Shown here: positions 26,401 through 39,270 of the stretch, piece after piece
Layout: every line of letters starts with the position of its first letter
Numbering within the stretch: position 1 is the stretch's first letter
NCBI GenBank assembly: GCA_029339505.1
Contig: JAQISU010000179.1
Location: 8,548,501 to 8,612,500 of the forward strand
Length of the DNA: 64,000 nt
Origin: Unio delphinus
Lineage: Eukaryota; Mollusca; Bivalvia; Unionida; Unionidae
Direction of reading: 5' to 3'
Position numbers and translations under genes: made by a program
The notes under the pieces: model-generated
The model's database searches: none
What the model saw: only the letters and a program-made list of their open reading frames with translations
Told to the model about the DNA's origin: nothing

Positions 26401-28118
26401 AAGAAGCATTGCCATTTTCTTGTAAAACTTCAAGTTCTTTTGACTCTCTCGTGTCTCTATTACTAGAGTCCTTTTTTTCAATGCTGTTCGGCCCGAATAC
26501 AATTATTATCTGCCCTACGACCTCGCTATGCTAGAACTGACGACCCCGGCAAACCTCAATTCTGTCGTGAAACCGATCTCTCTTCCCGATCCAAACCGCA
26601 GCTACAGCGGAAGAATTTGCATACTCACCGGATGGGGAAATACGGGAGGTAATTCTATTTTGTATCTTCGGTACATTTATAAGGTTTTCATTGTTTCAAA
26701 GTTGTACCAATGTAAGAGAATGATCCGTCCCAAATGTCTATGTAGCCCGTTTAAATTTGTTTGCTTGGTTTGCATTGTACCAATCGCCTGAAGTAATTTT
26801 CTAGCATTTAAAATTTCAGATAGGGTAAAAACATTTACACCGTATATAGCGTGTATGGTATGATAGTTTGGAGGTGAATGATGCTCAACAGTGAGCGTTT
26901 GTTTGCACCGTGGACAATAACTTAATGTCATTTATTTTACACACTGATCTGTCAATTTCTTTTGTAAACGCATTGTATTAGATGATCCAACACACTGCCC
27001 TGTTATATGACAATGTCGAAATCGATGAGTATAATACAATATATTCCAGTGTTTGTATTGGATGATCCAACACACTGCCCTGTTATATGACATTGTCGAA
27101 ATCGATGAGTATAGGAAATTAATATGGGAATCGATGTAAATAGTACTTATGGTTTTACAGAGTACTCTCCCATTGTGAATCTATAAACTTACAATATATT
27201 CGAAGTTTATTGTAGTGTGGGTGTGTGATTATGATTCAATAACATAGCTTTAAACATGTTCAGTGTTATCGCTACGATGTTTGCTGTCTGGCAGTCTATA
27301 GTGATGTCTATTACTAACATCATGTCACAGACATGCAGGATCAGGTCCCACCCATTCACATTATTCTCCCACCGGGCCGACAAGTCCCAATACTAACCTC
27401 TTAATGATGAGCGCAACGCGAGGCAGCTGCTAGTACCATTTTATGTCTTTGGGATGGCTCGGACGAGGTTTGAACCCGCGACCTTCCGCATCCGAGGCGG
27501 ACGCTCTAACCACAAAGCCACTATTATCGTAGAAACTTGTTGTAGAAATTCGAAATGATTTGGATGTTGTTTTTTTTATATACGACACAGCAGCACAAGC
27601 CAGCTATTTAGTGCGTAAGCAAATGAAGTAAAGTACATTCACTAAGGACACACCATGGTTGCTGACCCAGGCTGGTCAGTTGGTAGGATTCAAACTCGCA
27701 CCTTCTCGGACGTGAGACCGGCAAGCTAACAACCGAGCAACCGCGCTTTAGTAAAGAGTCTGGAATATAGAAAATGTCAGCCCATTGAGATGATCTATTG
27801 ATATATCATCAACCATGAAGCAAAAACTCTAGAATCAGTACTAAGCGCCTGCAGTCAACCTGGAATTTACTCATCTTCAGGGTATTATTATATAATTTTT
27901 TTTTTGGAGGTGGGGTAAATTTATTGGGTTAGATTTGGGTTGGCATATGTTTTGTAGATAATGGTTCATTCTTTTCTATAGTGAATGAGGATGGTGCCGA
28001 TGTTCTTCAAATGGCTGAAGTCAACACCCTGGACAATCGCGTGTGTGAAGATATTTGGGGATACTACATATACTTCGGGAATCTTTGTGTTTATACTTAC
28101 GGAGTTGCACATTGTCAG
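23419..28118 (+). CDS. S1 (trypsin/chymotrypsin-like) serine protease, three exons, incomplete
   Basis: Exon a, 23419-23509, after TTACAG and before GTGAGT, encodes LIRVVLGEHTLSEIEGSEQ, the S1 strand before the catalytic Asp. Exon b, about 26475-26648, carries NYYLPYDLAMLEL (catalytic Asp in the DLAML box), VKPISLPDPN and ICILTGWGNTG, and ends at donor GTAATT in phase 1. Exon c, 27982-28118, after TTTTCTATAG, enters in phase 1, encodes GADVLQMAEVNTLDNRVCED and ends AHCQ with donor GTATGT. The next exon should open with the GDSGGPL catalytic-serine box, but I find none downstream in the window, and no upstream His exon either. The acceptor of exon b is unclear (a T-run then CAAT, no AG). The region before AHCQ is also unlike the usual LCAG pattern. 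Such enzymes are usually secreted; no signal peptide is seen because the 5' end is missing. Probably a broken gene, though exons may lie outside. Confidence 0.72.
23527..24290. repeat. 48-bp minisatellite, about 15 copies, in protease intron
   Basis: Two alternating subtypes: ATCATGAACGGATAAAGTAT and GCACGAACAGCTGAAGTAT, each followed by TTGTACTGC and TTTGATATTAAG. This gives a partly 96-bp higher-order period. A 218-codon minus-strand frame is only this repeat. Confidence 0.93.
24480..25290. repeat. ~63-bp minisatellite, about 8 regular copies plus decayed lead-in
   Basis: Bipartite unit: ACACTGTCAAGCTAGTATAT then GACGGATATTACCAAGCTAG. The two halves share CAAGCTAGT, as if an older ~32-bp unit had doubled. 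From 24480 to 24760 the copies are irregular. Confidence 0.9.
25340..25740. repeat. 47-49-bp minisatellite, about 8 copies
   Basis: Unit contains GTGTCTTTTGTTCCCAAGTC, GTTTGTTGTCTGTTTGTGC and ATGATTAT. Confidence 0.93.
25741..26055. repeat. 27-bp minisatellite, about 12 copies
   Basis: Unit ACATATAGATTATGTGTGTC plus TTTTGTT. It shares ATTATRTGTGTCTTTTGTT with the preceding array, so one array probably arose from an edge copy of the other. Confidence 0.93.
26975..27114. repeat. ~60-bp direct duplication, 80-bp offset
   Basis: Copies at 26975-27034 and 27055-27114 share GATGATCCAACACACTGCCC and TGTCGAAATCGATGAGTATA with two or three differences. Lies in the protease intron between exons b and c. 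Confidence 0.85.
27300..27523 (-). mobile_element. tRNA-derived SINE
   Basis: The reverse complement begins AGTGGCTTTGTGGTTAGAGC (A-box-like) with CGCGGGTTCAAACC (B-box-like) about 45 bp on. The head is at 27523; the left limit is approximate. Confidence 0.7.
27590..27752 (-). mobile_element. second tRNA-derived SINE
   Basis: The reverse complement reads CGGTTGCTCGGTTGTTAGC then CGAGTTTGAATCC, tRNA A- and B-box-like, but different from the neighbouring SINE. Limits approximate. Confidence 0.6.
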
Positions 28119-28733
28119 GTATGTGATTTGCAAAAAATTATATAAATTTTCTAACATCGTCCCAACTCTGATCAATCGCTTACAACACTGATTTTATCTG
28201 TTGAATATTAAACTAGCATATAAAATGTTTACGCGTAGACTGTTCAAAAGGATAGTGAAATTTGAGTAATGTATATATGTATCCAAATGTGCAAATTACT
28301 AGCCCAGTCTGAACTAAGTATTTTACAGACAATGAAAGGTATACAATCAGAACATAATGAAGATAATAAGCGAAAACAGGCACAATTTACTTAAAATATT
28401 TACCTCTCGTAAATATTTCCACGCAGCTACATTGTAATAAATTCAACAGCGTATAGAGAAATATAGGCATTAAGCCAATGTCCTTCATTTGTACATATTC
28501 CTAATTGGTATCCGTAATAGACGAGCGTCAGCACTAAATATATGTCTGAAATAGACAGATGTAGACAATATACATATTTCCGTAATAGACACACTCTAAC
28601 AGGGAGACATATTTAGTGCGTTGGCTATTAAAATTTAGTTTCCTTGATATGTACAACATCTCTAAATTTTCTACTCTGCTTTATAAACTGCCGTGCAGGC
28701 AAGGTTTTAAATATAAATTAAGATATTTTTTAA
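28119..28733. other. gap between protease exon c and duplicated block B
   Basis: Splice donor GTATGT, then 615 bp with no recognisable exon before block B starts. A few short imperfect repeats containing CGTAATAGAC lie near 28.5-28.6 kb. Confidence 0.45.
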
Positions 28734-28828
28734 TTTTTGAAACATTTAAAGCGGAACTCGTGCTCACTCTAAAATTTCGATTATGTTGAGACCCTCCAGG
28801 TATTATCTCTGAGTTTGGTATTTTTCAG

Positions 28829-29018
28829 TTTCTTGGTTAACAAGTTTCGGAATTACGGGTACTTGTCGTCTTTGCTACTTGGTAATCTACATCTCATCAG
28901 ACTTTTGTTTAATGTGGAACATTACAAGGACGTGATACATTTATCAAAATATTATGATTCAGTATTTGAAACAGTCATATATCTTTTAAGCCTCTCTGAC
29001 AAACCTATAATGTTATGA
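28829..29018 (+). other. possible terminal exon (copy B), weak
   Basis: Counterpart of 8965-9154, with the same acceptor-like site, frame, stop and AATAAA (29023-29028). Relative to A: I to V, M to L, E to V, R to K and one silent change. Confidence 0.2.
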
Positions 29019-31079
29019 ATTTAATAAACGGATAAATTAATTAAGTTCATCGTCTTGACAAACCCCTAAACTACCATTCATTATGAGGTAGATTTTGATG
29101 GCAGGGTTTAACTGTGTTTAAAAGGGTGACTGAAAATTTCTGTAAAGTTTTGCTGCGTTCGGCAATGCTGCAAATATTAATCAACGTGTCGATCGGCAAC
29201 ACAAATATATCTTTACCACCAACAACATAGCCATACTTTACTTTTGAATCTTTTATCTACAGTTGGAATTTGCATTTCTATAATCAACAACTCCATCAAC
29301 ATTTAATAGTGCCTGATCATGTCGAATGCACTTTGTACTAAATGATCTGCTTTATCACTGTCCATCTTATTTAAAATACAATAATTTTCTTTTATCTAAC
29401 TGCTACTTTACTTTATTTCTTATGTAAAGACACAGGTCCACCCCGAGATGTATCAGCTTTATTTGCCATACAATTATGTTCTTGAGCCGGCAATGTTCTC
29501 TAGTAATCACCAGTATCCTCTCAATAGTTGTAAACAACAGGTGTTGGATCTCAAATATTTTGGTGTACTCTCCCGGGTAATCATCTATCAATTATTCGCG
29601 ATTCCTATGATGCCTCTCGCATCATAGTGATGTAAGGTTTAGAAATTTGTATTCGAATATAAGGTAGTTTAGTGTAACCATATTACTTTGCATTGCCATG
29701 GAAACAAAGATGATCAATATCTCAAAATCATATTTTCAAAATGTTTGACACCAAACAATCTGATGATCTTCATATAACAAGTTTAAGACAAGTTTGTTCA
29801 TGACGGCACTGATCTGAATATCTGCAACCTGTTTGAAGAACATAACGACATGATGTTAAGTGATTCACAGTTTATCACACCAAAATGTATTTTCTTCAAA
29901 TGATTCCACTGCTATATTTAACAATTAAACATATTAGTTTGCCATCAAGTAAATGATGACGGTAGAAGATGAGAGGGTGGCAAAGATTTGACCATGCTTA
30001 TGTACGTCAAGATCTAGATTTTAGTGCGTATGCTTAAAAGCAAACATATACTGTGAGTGATTTTGCGAGAACGCTTATCATCTTATTGAAATATAGATAA
30101 AGTATGGTAGTTTAGTATTTTCTAAAGCTTTCTACTAAAACGAATAAATTTGAAAACTTTCTAATAGCATCTCAATAAAGCAATATTCGTTATAAAAATA
30201 TCCTTCAAGGCATTGTTTTTTGATTTTCAAGTTGATGAGAATGTAAGCACATACATTGTCTTAATTTATCAGTAAATTTTATATTTTATTCTGCTACTGA
30301 TCTGCTTAATTAAAAAGATTTACCAATAACTAATTTCGAAAATAAATTTTATGCATCAATATTTTGGCACTCAAGGATACGTTCCTTTTGATTCTGAACT
30401 TCATGCATCCGACAAACTTTGGGTTCCGAAGTCTTTAAGCCAGAGAGCTTATTGTCAGCTTGACAAACGTTGATACAGGATGTTAAGTATGCTGGATGGG
30501 GTAGTCAGAAGCGACCTCTTGACAGATTCAACAGTAAACATTTTATAGGTGCGAAGTTCTGATTAAGACTACATTTCCTGAAAGTCTAAGAGGCACACTG
30601 CTGAAAGAGACTTATATTGGGATAGACTGCTGACACGGAATTAATATTACTTTGGCTTCAAAAAATGTACAAAGCAATCAATTAATTTATGATGAGATAT
30701 AATTGAATTCGTAATATAAATTGGGTCTCCAAAGTACTGAGATAAATTATCCTTGTTTATTTTTAGATGTGAAGAATGTATTCTGAAAAAAAAATGGGGA
30801 AAGTACCCATGATTTCATAGGCAGCCAGAACTTTAAAAATCTTAGAACAGATTATTTTCTGACATATTTCATAAAGGTAAGGTGCAATCATTTCAAATTG
30901 ATCGTACTATATTTGACAAATTAAACAATCGATTTCAACTATTGCTTCAATTAAAGAAAAACGAATAAGGCTTTTGTTTCCTTCTAACAACATGGACACT
31001 TCATAATTATTTCTTTAACTGAGCAATACATTTGATCTGATTGAATGGCAGTAAGAGTCGATATGCACTCAATAAGCCA

Positions 31080-31219
<140 letters not shown>

Positions 31220-31231
31220 CTTCATTATCAT

Positions 31232-31788
31232 GTATCATGTATGTTATAGAAAATGTTACCAAAATCTAAATTTCGATAATTTATTTTTGAAAGCAGCAAT
31301 TGACAATAGTATGTAACACACTAATTAATAACAGGCAATTAAATTAATTAATTAATAACACGTAATTAAATATTTAGAGAGTGATGTTAAAGAGATATCT
31401 CCAATATAGCACGCAAGAACACAATCACTGGCCTGCATCTATCTTTCACGTCATCCGTGTAACCTCCTCTCCCAGGTCGATGACGCATACATATTTGAGT
31501 ATATTCATTAGTGCAAAACAGAGAAAAAATTCTAATATTAATTTTGTTTATAGAAACGTTGCGATTCTCAGCCTCGGAATGAATTGATATGCAAAAGTAT
31601 ATTAAATGCCAATTAGTAAGCCTGCTATATAAATAGTCCGTTATTGCTAAAGCTTGAAATTTCCAGTTCGTCAAAGGCTATGCTTTTGACAAAATTAAAA
31701 TTCTCACAAAGACATTCTTGTATTTTTATAAAAATTATTTTCACGTGCTAAAAATGTGATACAAGTCAACTATACTGGGGTTCTTCCT
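31232..31788. other. 557-bp segment missing from copy A
   Basis: Both flanks align to a single junction at 11375/11376. No gene recognised inside. The last bases (TTCTTCCT) continue the SINE homology, so A probably lost this segment. Confidence 0.8.
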
Positions 31789-31865
31789 CCACCATTATTA
31801 CTGGCTTCCATGTATAGCTTATCGTGTGCTGAAAAAATGGTGTTAAACGATACAACAACGACAAC
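31779..31865 (+). mobile_element. truncated SINE tail (copy B)
   Basis: GTTCTTCCTCCACCATTATT through AATGGTGTTAAACGATAC matches the reverse complement of the SINE at 40323-40555. Confidence 0.7.
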
Positions 31866-31961
31866 AGCAACCACATTCTGCTTAAAAAACAAACTTCTGT
31901 TAGAATATTTACTTAATTCATAAATTAATATGATTGTTAATCAATGAACGAAAACGTATTG

Positions 31962-31964
<3 letters not shown>

Positions 31965-32009
<45 letters not shown>
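31965..32009. repeat. (AT)n microsatellite (copy B)
   Basis: Shorter counterpart of 11543-11619. Confidence 0.95.
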
Positions 32010-32010
<1 letters not shown>

Positions 32011-32544
32011 CTGCATTTGTTGCTCATAGAGACAAGACAAAAGCATTATTATTATAGTGCATTGATAAAGAAAAGTGTATCATCTTGACTGTGAACACGT
32101 ATATGATATCAGCAAAAGCAATAAGACGTGAAGTGTCTAGAGTTTATGTACATACTCGTGGGGGATGATAAATCTTTCCTGATAAAGATAATAGCCCCTT
32201 TATGCATTTATGGTATGCCTCTAAAGGACATAAAGTTTTTTAAAAATACAATTATCATAAGTAGTTATGGTTGCAAAGACACGCCATAACACGTACGGAT
32301 ATACTGCATAATCGCTGGGTACCAGACAGGTATATTTTCATGAATGATTTTACTTGGTTATTCTCATTACTTTTCATACACCCCTACGCCCCCGCCCCCC
32401 TTTGCGCTGGATACTTTTGTTAATAAACGTGGTTGATATCAATATTCTAACTCGTCAGTTTCTGCACACCTATGCATTTCACCAATCTACCTATTCTAAC
32501 TCAGTGCTGACATATGGAAACTCATTGATGGTTTGTCATCTCTA

Positions 32545-33085
32545 TGTCACAATGCATTGGTAGTTATTATGTCACAATGTATTGGTAGTTAGTATGTGAC
32601 AATGTATTGGTAGTTAGTATGCCACAATGTATTGGTAGTTACTGTGTCACAATGTATTGATAGTTACTATGTCACAATGTATTGGTAGTTAATGTGTCAC
32701 AATGTATTGGTAGTTACTATGTCACAATGTATTGGCAGTTACTGTGTCACAATGTATTGGTAGTTACTATATCACAATGTATTGGCAGTTACTATGTCAG
32801 AATGTATTGGCAGTTAGTATGTCACAATGTATTGACAGTTAGTATGTCACAATGTATTGACAGTTACTGTGTCACAATGTATTGGCAGTTACTATGTCAC
32901 AATGTATTGGCAGGTACTATGTCACAATGTATTGGCAGTTATTATGTCACAATGTATTGGCAGGTACTATGTCACAATGTATTGGCAGGTACTATGTCAC
33001 AATGTATTTGTAGTTATTATGTCCCAATGTATTGCTAGTTACTATGTCACAATGTATTGCTAGTTACTATGTCACAATATATTGC
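32545..33085. repeat. 24-bp minisatellite, about 22-23 copies (copy B)
   Basis: Same unit as 12099-12512 but about five or six units longer. Also contains a variant with CAGGTACTATG in place of CAGTTACTATG, seen several times here. Confidence 0.95.
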
Positions 33086-33484
33086 TAGTTATTATGACAT
33101 TAAACATTGCCTACGACACTCTTAGACTATAATCGTTAAATAAAGTTTGAAACTATTCATAATACGAAGGAATGTACACATGTTTTGATTGGAATGTTGA
33201 TTTTGACTTCTCAAAACTTGGAGTGAGCTTCATTCATCTAGCATTATGAAACAGTTATAGTTCTTCGGATTGAGATTATAAGGAATCGAAAAACGCTAGG
33301 ATGTGATACAGATGTTCATATGAGAATATGTAAATATGATATGGGGTTATGTATTATTTACATCTATATAATAAATGATAATATTATTTGGGTATAACCG
33401 CATTGAAGATATTATACATCATAAGTGAACCATGATACTTTGAGAAATTGTTCAGGAAATTGTATCAACTAATTAAGATATATA

Positions 33485-33485
33485 C

Positions 33486-33522
<37 letters not shown>

Positions 33523-33533
33523 CATACATACAT
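33485..33533. repeat. (GATA)n microsatellite (copy B)
   Basis: GATA run followed by CATA units, where copy A has a short AT run. Confidence 0.95.
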
Positions 33534-33892
33534 AGTCTTATCACATTATTTTTCACACAACGCAGTCATCGACTAAACACCGATGTTCCAAACTTCCGCT
33601 GTCCTATCCTATATTCCGTTTATCTCTTCTTCGCACAGTTGGTAAATGAATAACAACATGAAAGGTCCAATAACGTCCTAACTGTTTATAAATTCCAGGT
33701 ATAAACATAACAATAAAGGGATAAACGTTACATTTCAAGGTTTTGGAATCGATCATTTTTCTGTGGAAAAAGAGGAAATATATTTCCAGTACTAAGACAA
33801 GATAGGCATAGATCAATATTTCTTTTCGAATTTCCAATTAATACACAGTATGATTCGTACACATTTGATTAAGCAGGTATTGGGTATTTGAT

Positions 33893-35871
33893 TTAACCTA
33901 AAAATTCTAATTTTGCAAGCATCGTTTCGCCTGTATTTTCTTCTTCGGCTTCTACTTCAATTTCAGTGCCGCTGATATAAATCTTCAGACGGACACGACG
34001 ATCTAAGCCTTCTGCCTCCACTAAAGGAACTCTTATCGTTCCAAGATACACACAGGACTTGTCAGTTACGTACATTGGATTCTCCACAACGGAAGCGAAG
34101 ATTCGTGTAGTGATTTCCTTTTGTTTTCGGTTTGCTGGAACACGTGCCGTCTCATATTGAGGCTCATATGTTTTAATAGGCTCACCAATCTCTGCAAATT
34201 TTTCAAATATATCTACACAGTTTTCTGTACCGTGGTCTGTGATGTACCTCTTGTCTAGTGGATGAATGCCGTGGATAAATGGAACACTCATGCTACATCC
34301 ATATGTATATCTGCAGATCCTTTCTGCAATGACGTGTGGCTTGAATCCAAACATAACGGCTCCTTTTAGAACAGCAAGGCCCGGTTCTGATGGGATAATG
34401 ACTTTCTTTTCCGCAAATTTCTTTCTGATATGATCTTGAAGAATTGGTGATTCTGAGTATCCGCCAACCATCAAAATATTGGAAACGTCCTTAATCACTG
34501 GACAATTGAACATTTTCTCCAGATGTTTACCAATTTGCTTGCACGACTCTGAGAACAAACCTTTAGCAAGATCAGCTTCGATTCGCATTTTGTCACGAAC
34601 CCAACTGATTTTACCCTTGTAAGCACATTTTGCATCTATGGCTTCTTTAATTGATCTTCCGCTCTCTTTCTCGTAAATTTCGCACATGGCAAGAGGAACT
34701 TTCATTGTAATACGATCTGCCATACCAGGATTAAAAGTTCTCTTTTTCACCTCAAATTCCCTGAAGAGGTCCAGATAGTCCGATTTGTCATTCCGGTCAA
34801 CTTCTCTCATGACAGATTTTCCGACGATATTCGCCAGTACATCATAAAAGGCTTTGTCAACTTTTTTTCCACCCCAATCGCCGCCACTGGCTGCATGCAG
34901 TTCTCGTAGAGTTCCATCATGGTGAACTTTATGCACTGTTATGTCGATTGTGCCACCTTTAACATAAGAAAATAGTAACATTTTCAACCTTAAGAAAATA
35001 CATGGTGTAAATGTATTATTCAACAGTTTATGTAAAAGCAAACAGCAAATAATGATGACAATACTGTTACTGACATAAAATCAAGATTTAAAAAAATTGT
35101 CACTATTCGTAATTGTAATTTTTAAAGCAAACAGAGAAAATCCATCTGCCGGGCGTAATATAGGTGGACGGTCCCAATGTTACTGAAGAAAATAGTAGTT
35201 TATTTGTGTTAGGTCCTTTGAATATTTGCATGACGTGGGAATGTTTTTAAAGAATCACGTGACACAGACATACGCACTTGATACGTACATTCAAAATGAT
35301 TTCACATAATAATTCATAACACAGTTTCCCATAGCTATGTTGCAATCAATCAAGGTACAAACCTCCAGCATCAAGGATGAGGTATTTATCCCCAGGCTGG
35401 AAAGTTCCCATACCATCTTCAGATTCAGCTGATATCTTAATCTGCAAAGTCTGGCAGAAAATAGAAGCAGCTTCTGGCTCAAGTGCGATTAAAAGCTGAT
35501 CTCTAGAAAGTCCGGCCTGAAAATTGACCAATTTAAAATGTTCTTCTCGATTTTCTGCATGAAAGGTTCAAAGCACTAATTGTAATTACAGTATATTTTT
35601 AATTAAATGTTGCTATGCCATTTTAGTTAATTAGTCTTTGCTATTAGGTATCTTATTTATCATTAGCTTGGTATCGCAGTATATATTCGACAGAGCAACC
35701 TCAAGACGAAACTGTTAAACTGTTTCAAAGTGTATTGTCTTCTGTATCTTACTGGCAAGGTAGAGACGACACGCACACACTCACGCACGCACGCACATTA
35801 CATATATACGTACATACATACACATATAAGATGAAACTTCAGCTGTTTCAAAGTGTATTGTCTTCTGCGCG

Positions 35872-35963
<92 letters not shown>

Positions 35964-38173
35964 GAATTTATTTGCTCTGTAATTGATGAACTGGAATATT
36001 ATGGCTAAACAGTTATAACCATGAATACAATGATATCACATTTTCTTCTTTCAATAGAAATACAATGTATGATTTACCCAGCATAATATAAACCGGAACA
36101 AATTACTTTACCTCACGATGCAACGTTATTGCGTACAAATGTACACCACAACCCCATCCAAGATTTTGACAAGTCAGAGTTATTTTCGAAATTGTGCCAT
36201 GCATTATAATTAACTAACTAAATTGTTTAATTAAATAACATGCCTGTACAGAACCTTTATATTATCACTGTCGTATTGAGAAATATTTCCATTACGTAAC
36301 AGACATAACCTTTAGACTTAATGGTTAATTATATATATAGTTAACGCTTTTATGTCTCCAGTTCGCGACTAGTTAAAAATTAATTTATGGTAATATAATT
36401 AGCAAGTCACCTATGTTTTATTCAGTGTATTGCGTTTAGTTAGGCAGTATTAGTTGTCACCAATTATCGGAATGGTGCTTTCCCACTGAGTACTGAATTA
36501 AGTATTGCTTTACTTCGATCACTTTATGATACTTTTTCTGATTTTAGTTCCAACTGGTATTCGGATATTTGTTTGGATGCTCCTGGAGTTATCACCTTTG
36601 TGAAATTTGTTTTACATTTTCCTGATGGTACGGCAAGTAAACATGATACATTACTTTGAGTATGAGGTCTATTCGTGCTTTTTATGACATTACTTTGAGT
36701 ATGAGGTCTATTGGTGCTTTTTATGTTTGCTCTAATATAGTAATATATTTAGCACAGCTACTATACTCTGCATTCATAATCTCTAATCGTTTTGCAGAAA
36801 ACGTTTCAATCAAGCAAATCCTGTAAAATCTCAACAAACGGAATTTAATACACAAGTGTACATTTGAGTGCAGAATCGGGCCGAAATACGTGTGTTATAC
36901 ATTTATTTGAAAGTTTAGGGGCGATCAGGTTAAATACACATATGTCTGCACATAGCATAACAGCAATTTAATTGGGTTCCTATTTGATTTGGGATGCAAT
37001 GATGTTATTATAGCAACTAAACGAGCCACATCCACATATGCGCCTTTAATTTTAAAAATCCTGTCATACTGGAATTAATGAGAGGCACAACTACCTTTTC
37101 CGCAGCTTCTCTCATGAACTGTTTGGCAGCATCATTCCAGATGGCAGGAACCGTCAGGACCCATCGAATATCTGATATTTGCAACCCAGAATTCCGATAG
37201 GAATTCAATTCCATGCACTGGCCATCGTCCATGTCCGTGTGTGCTGCAGCAAATCTATCAGAATCCGTTTCCTTGTCCGATCCAATAACCTGATTATTGC
37301 AGACTTCTAAGAGATGGTCAACCAGGTATTTTATGGATGATGAAAACACGGTCATTGCAGACAACATCTTTCCATTATCAGCAACGATATTGAATTTTCT
37401 GTTTATTGTCTGATTTTGTAATTTAAAAGAAATATAAATTAATATAAATTAACGTTTGAAGCAAGGCAATTATTTATAAATTTATTATATTTTGTGTAAA
37501 TGTATATCTGGCAAGATTTAAGGACTAACTGCACATTATGCCAGCATTTGTATGTATCGATATTTCAAATGTGAAATATTGAACCAGTTTCTTGCAAAAC
37601 GTATTGCCCTGATATATCAGTATATCTTTTGCACTAAAGTGACAGTCATTATACGAACTTGTCAAATGTTGAGAGAGAGAGAGAGAGAGAGAGTTTATGA
37701 TAAAAGGTACCGGTTTTGCACAGACTTGACAGATACAAAATGCTTGCGACGTTTTGAACAAAAATCTCTATTTATCTACTCTAGTGTCTACGAGTTCACA
37801 AATTACGTTTTTACAAAAGGTGAACCCCTGTTGTCTTTGTAAATTATTTCAATGAACCTACCTTTTGATTGTACAATGTCATCTTAAAGTTGCTGAAGAA
37901 GTACCAGTCATTTGCTTCATCTTGTAAAGCGAGGTCGGCATACTTTTCTTCCGCATGGAAGCCAAAAGAGTGAAACTGCTTGTTAGGATCAAACAGGACA
38001 GAAGTTGGGACCTTCGGGGATAATAGATTTCGAGAATTTGCAGGCCATATGTTGGTGGATATTTTGAGAGGATTTTTCATATAGTCGCCTCGGAAGGAGA
38101 AGGCGTAACCGGAATAAGCGGTTCCAAAATCGATTGCCGCCACCATTAAATACTTCTTGTTTAGTACATCCAT
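33893..38173 (-). CDS. HSPA12: HSPA12-like Hsp70 family protein, copy B (4 exons, 614 aa)
   Basis: Minus-strand exons 38173-37862, 37409-37095, 35516-35363 and 34956-33893, with the same splice sites and phases as copy A. The phosphate 1 ([14 protein letters not shown]), phosphate 2 (DAGGGTIDIT across the exon 3/4 join) and [11 protein letters not shown] motifs are unchanged. Differences from A: five substitutions and loss of one Asn-Ser pair in exon 1, two substitutions in exon 2 (E to N and I to M near its start), none in exon 3, three in exon 4 (E319D, V512I and V537A in A numbering). No stop or frameshift, so both copies look functional. Introns are 452, 1578 and 406 bp. Predicted cytosolic nucleotide-binding chaperone-like protein; client unknown. 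Confidence 0.94.
35872..35960. repeat. (AT)n in HSPA12-B intron 2
   Basis: About 89 bp of TA; longer than its A counterpart at 15396-15452. Confidence 0.97.
37672..37693. repeat. (GA)n in HSPA12-B intron 1
   Basis: About 11 units, against about 28 in copy A. Confidence 0.93.
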
Positions 38174-38467
38174 AGGGATTTGTCTCGTACACACTAGCCA
38201 ATGTCTGCTCTACATTAAAACATCGAAAGACAAATTAATTACAGTAATAATAAACCGCATAAGTAAGTATTGCAATTGATCGTCACGTTAATACAAACAT
38301 ATATTGTGTACAAATATGAAATTAAATTCTCCCCCAAAAGGATTTTATTTCATTGATAGCATTTAAATAAAGATTGAATAACAAGGAAGAGATGAAACAT
38401 ACTAGCCATCACTAAACAAATCTATAAATTTCCTTTAATATGTTTATTCAGCTTTTTGCGACTGCGC

Positions 38468-38615
38468 GTCTTCAGTTCTATTGGAAGTATATGTAGTTAG
38501 ATATGTCTGTGTCTTCAGTTCTATTGGAAGTATATGTAGTTCGATATGGTTGTGTCTTCAGTTCTACTGGAAGTATATGTAGTTAGATAAGTCTGTCTTC
38601 AGTTCTGTTTGGAGT
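38468..38615. repeat. minisatellite upstream of HSPA12-B, about 3 copies
   Basis: Counterpart of 17934-18145 with one unit fewer, about 300 bp upstream of the start codon. Confidence 0.9.
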
Positions 38616-39113
38616 ATATATAATATAATAGTCCGAGTAATGTTAACTTTTGTTTTGTTTAAGAGGCGTTATGCATTTAGAATTGTATAGCCACAATGAA
38701 CACTGACACACACAAGTGATATAAACAGTCATATTGTTTTAATTATAGGACGTACTTTTAAAAGAATCCCATCTAGTTTGATTTACATCCAATGTTGTTT
38801 CCCTTTCCATCCTCACTTGAAAAAGAATGTTCAGCTACGTATATGTCTCGACTAAATTTTTTTTTACGCCTGTTGGTAGTTCTGTTATATTTCCTTTAGG
38901 TGTAGTGGTAAATTTATGACCTTTGCTAAGTAAACCTATCTTGTTTTCAGAGAAGTCGCTGCAAGTTAAAATAAATTTCTTTTCCGTGTTGTCGTTTGGT
39001 TTTATTTTCAAATGTGTCGCCTTCTTGTGTTCTCACTCAGACTTGAGGGCATTCTGTCTAATGATTTTGTGCTCTCTCCATCTGCACATCTAACGCACTG
39101 GCGTTGTTGTAAC

Positions 39114-39270
39114 CAGCGCCGGATTAAGAACCGTGGAGGCCCATAGGCAGTCAAACTTTTGGGGCCCCAGACCCACGGTCACGGTCTCATGGGGGCCCCT
39201 GATGGGGCCCATAAAAGTCGCGGGGCCCATAGGCAGTTGCCTACTCTGCCTAATGGGTAATCCGGGCCTG
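39114..39270. mobile_element. hAT-like MITE with 8-bp target duplication, only in copy B
   Basis: A 157-bp insertion begins CAGCGCCGGATTA and ends TAATCCGGGCCTG, giving imperfect terminal inverted repeats. GTTGTAAC flanks it on both sides (39106-39113 and 39271-39278). Copy A has one GTTGTAAC at the matching place (near 18657), the empty site. An 8-bp duplication and CAG-type ends are typical of hAT elements. The inside is rich in GGGGCCC and has no coding capacity. Confidence 0.9.

Noticed and set aside
27300..27752. Functional tRNA genes
   Set aside because: A- and B-box-like motifs are present but the arms do not form a proper cloverleaf by eye and the sequences extend into SINE bodies.
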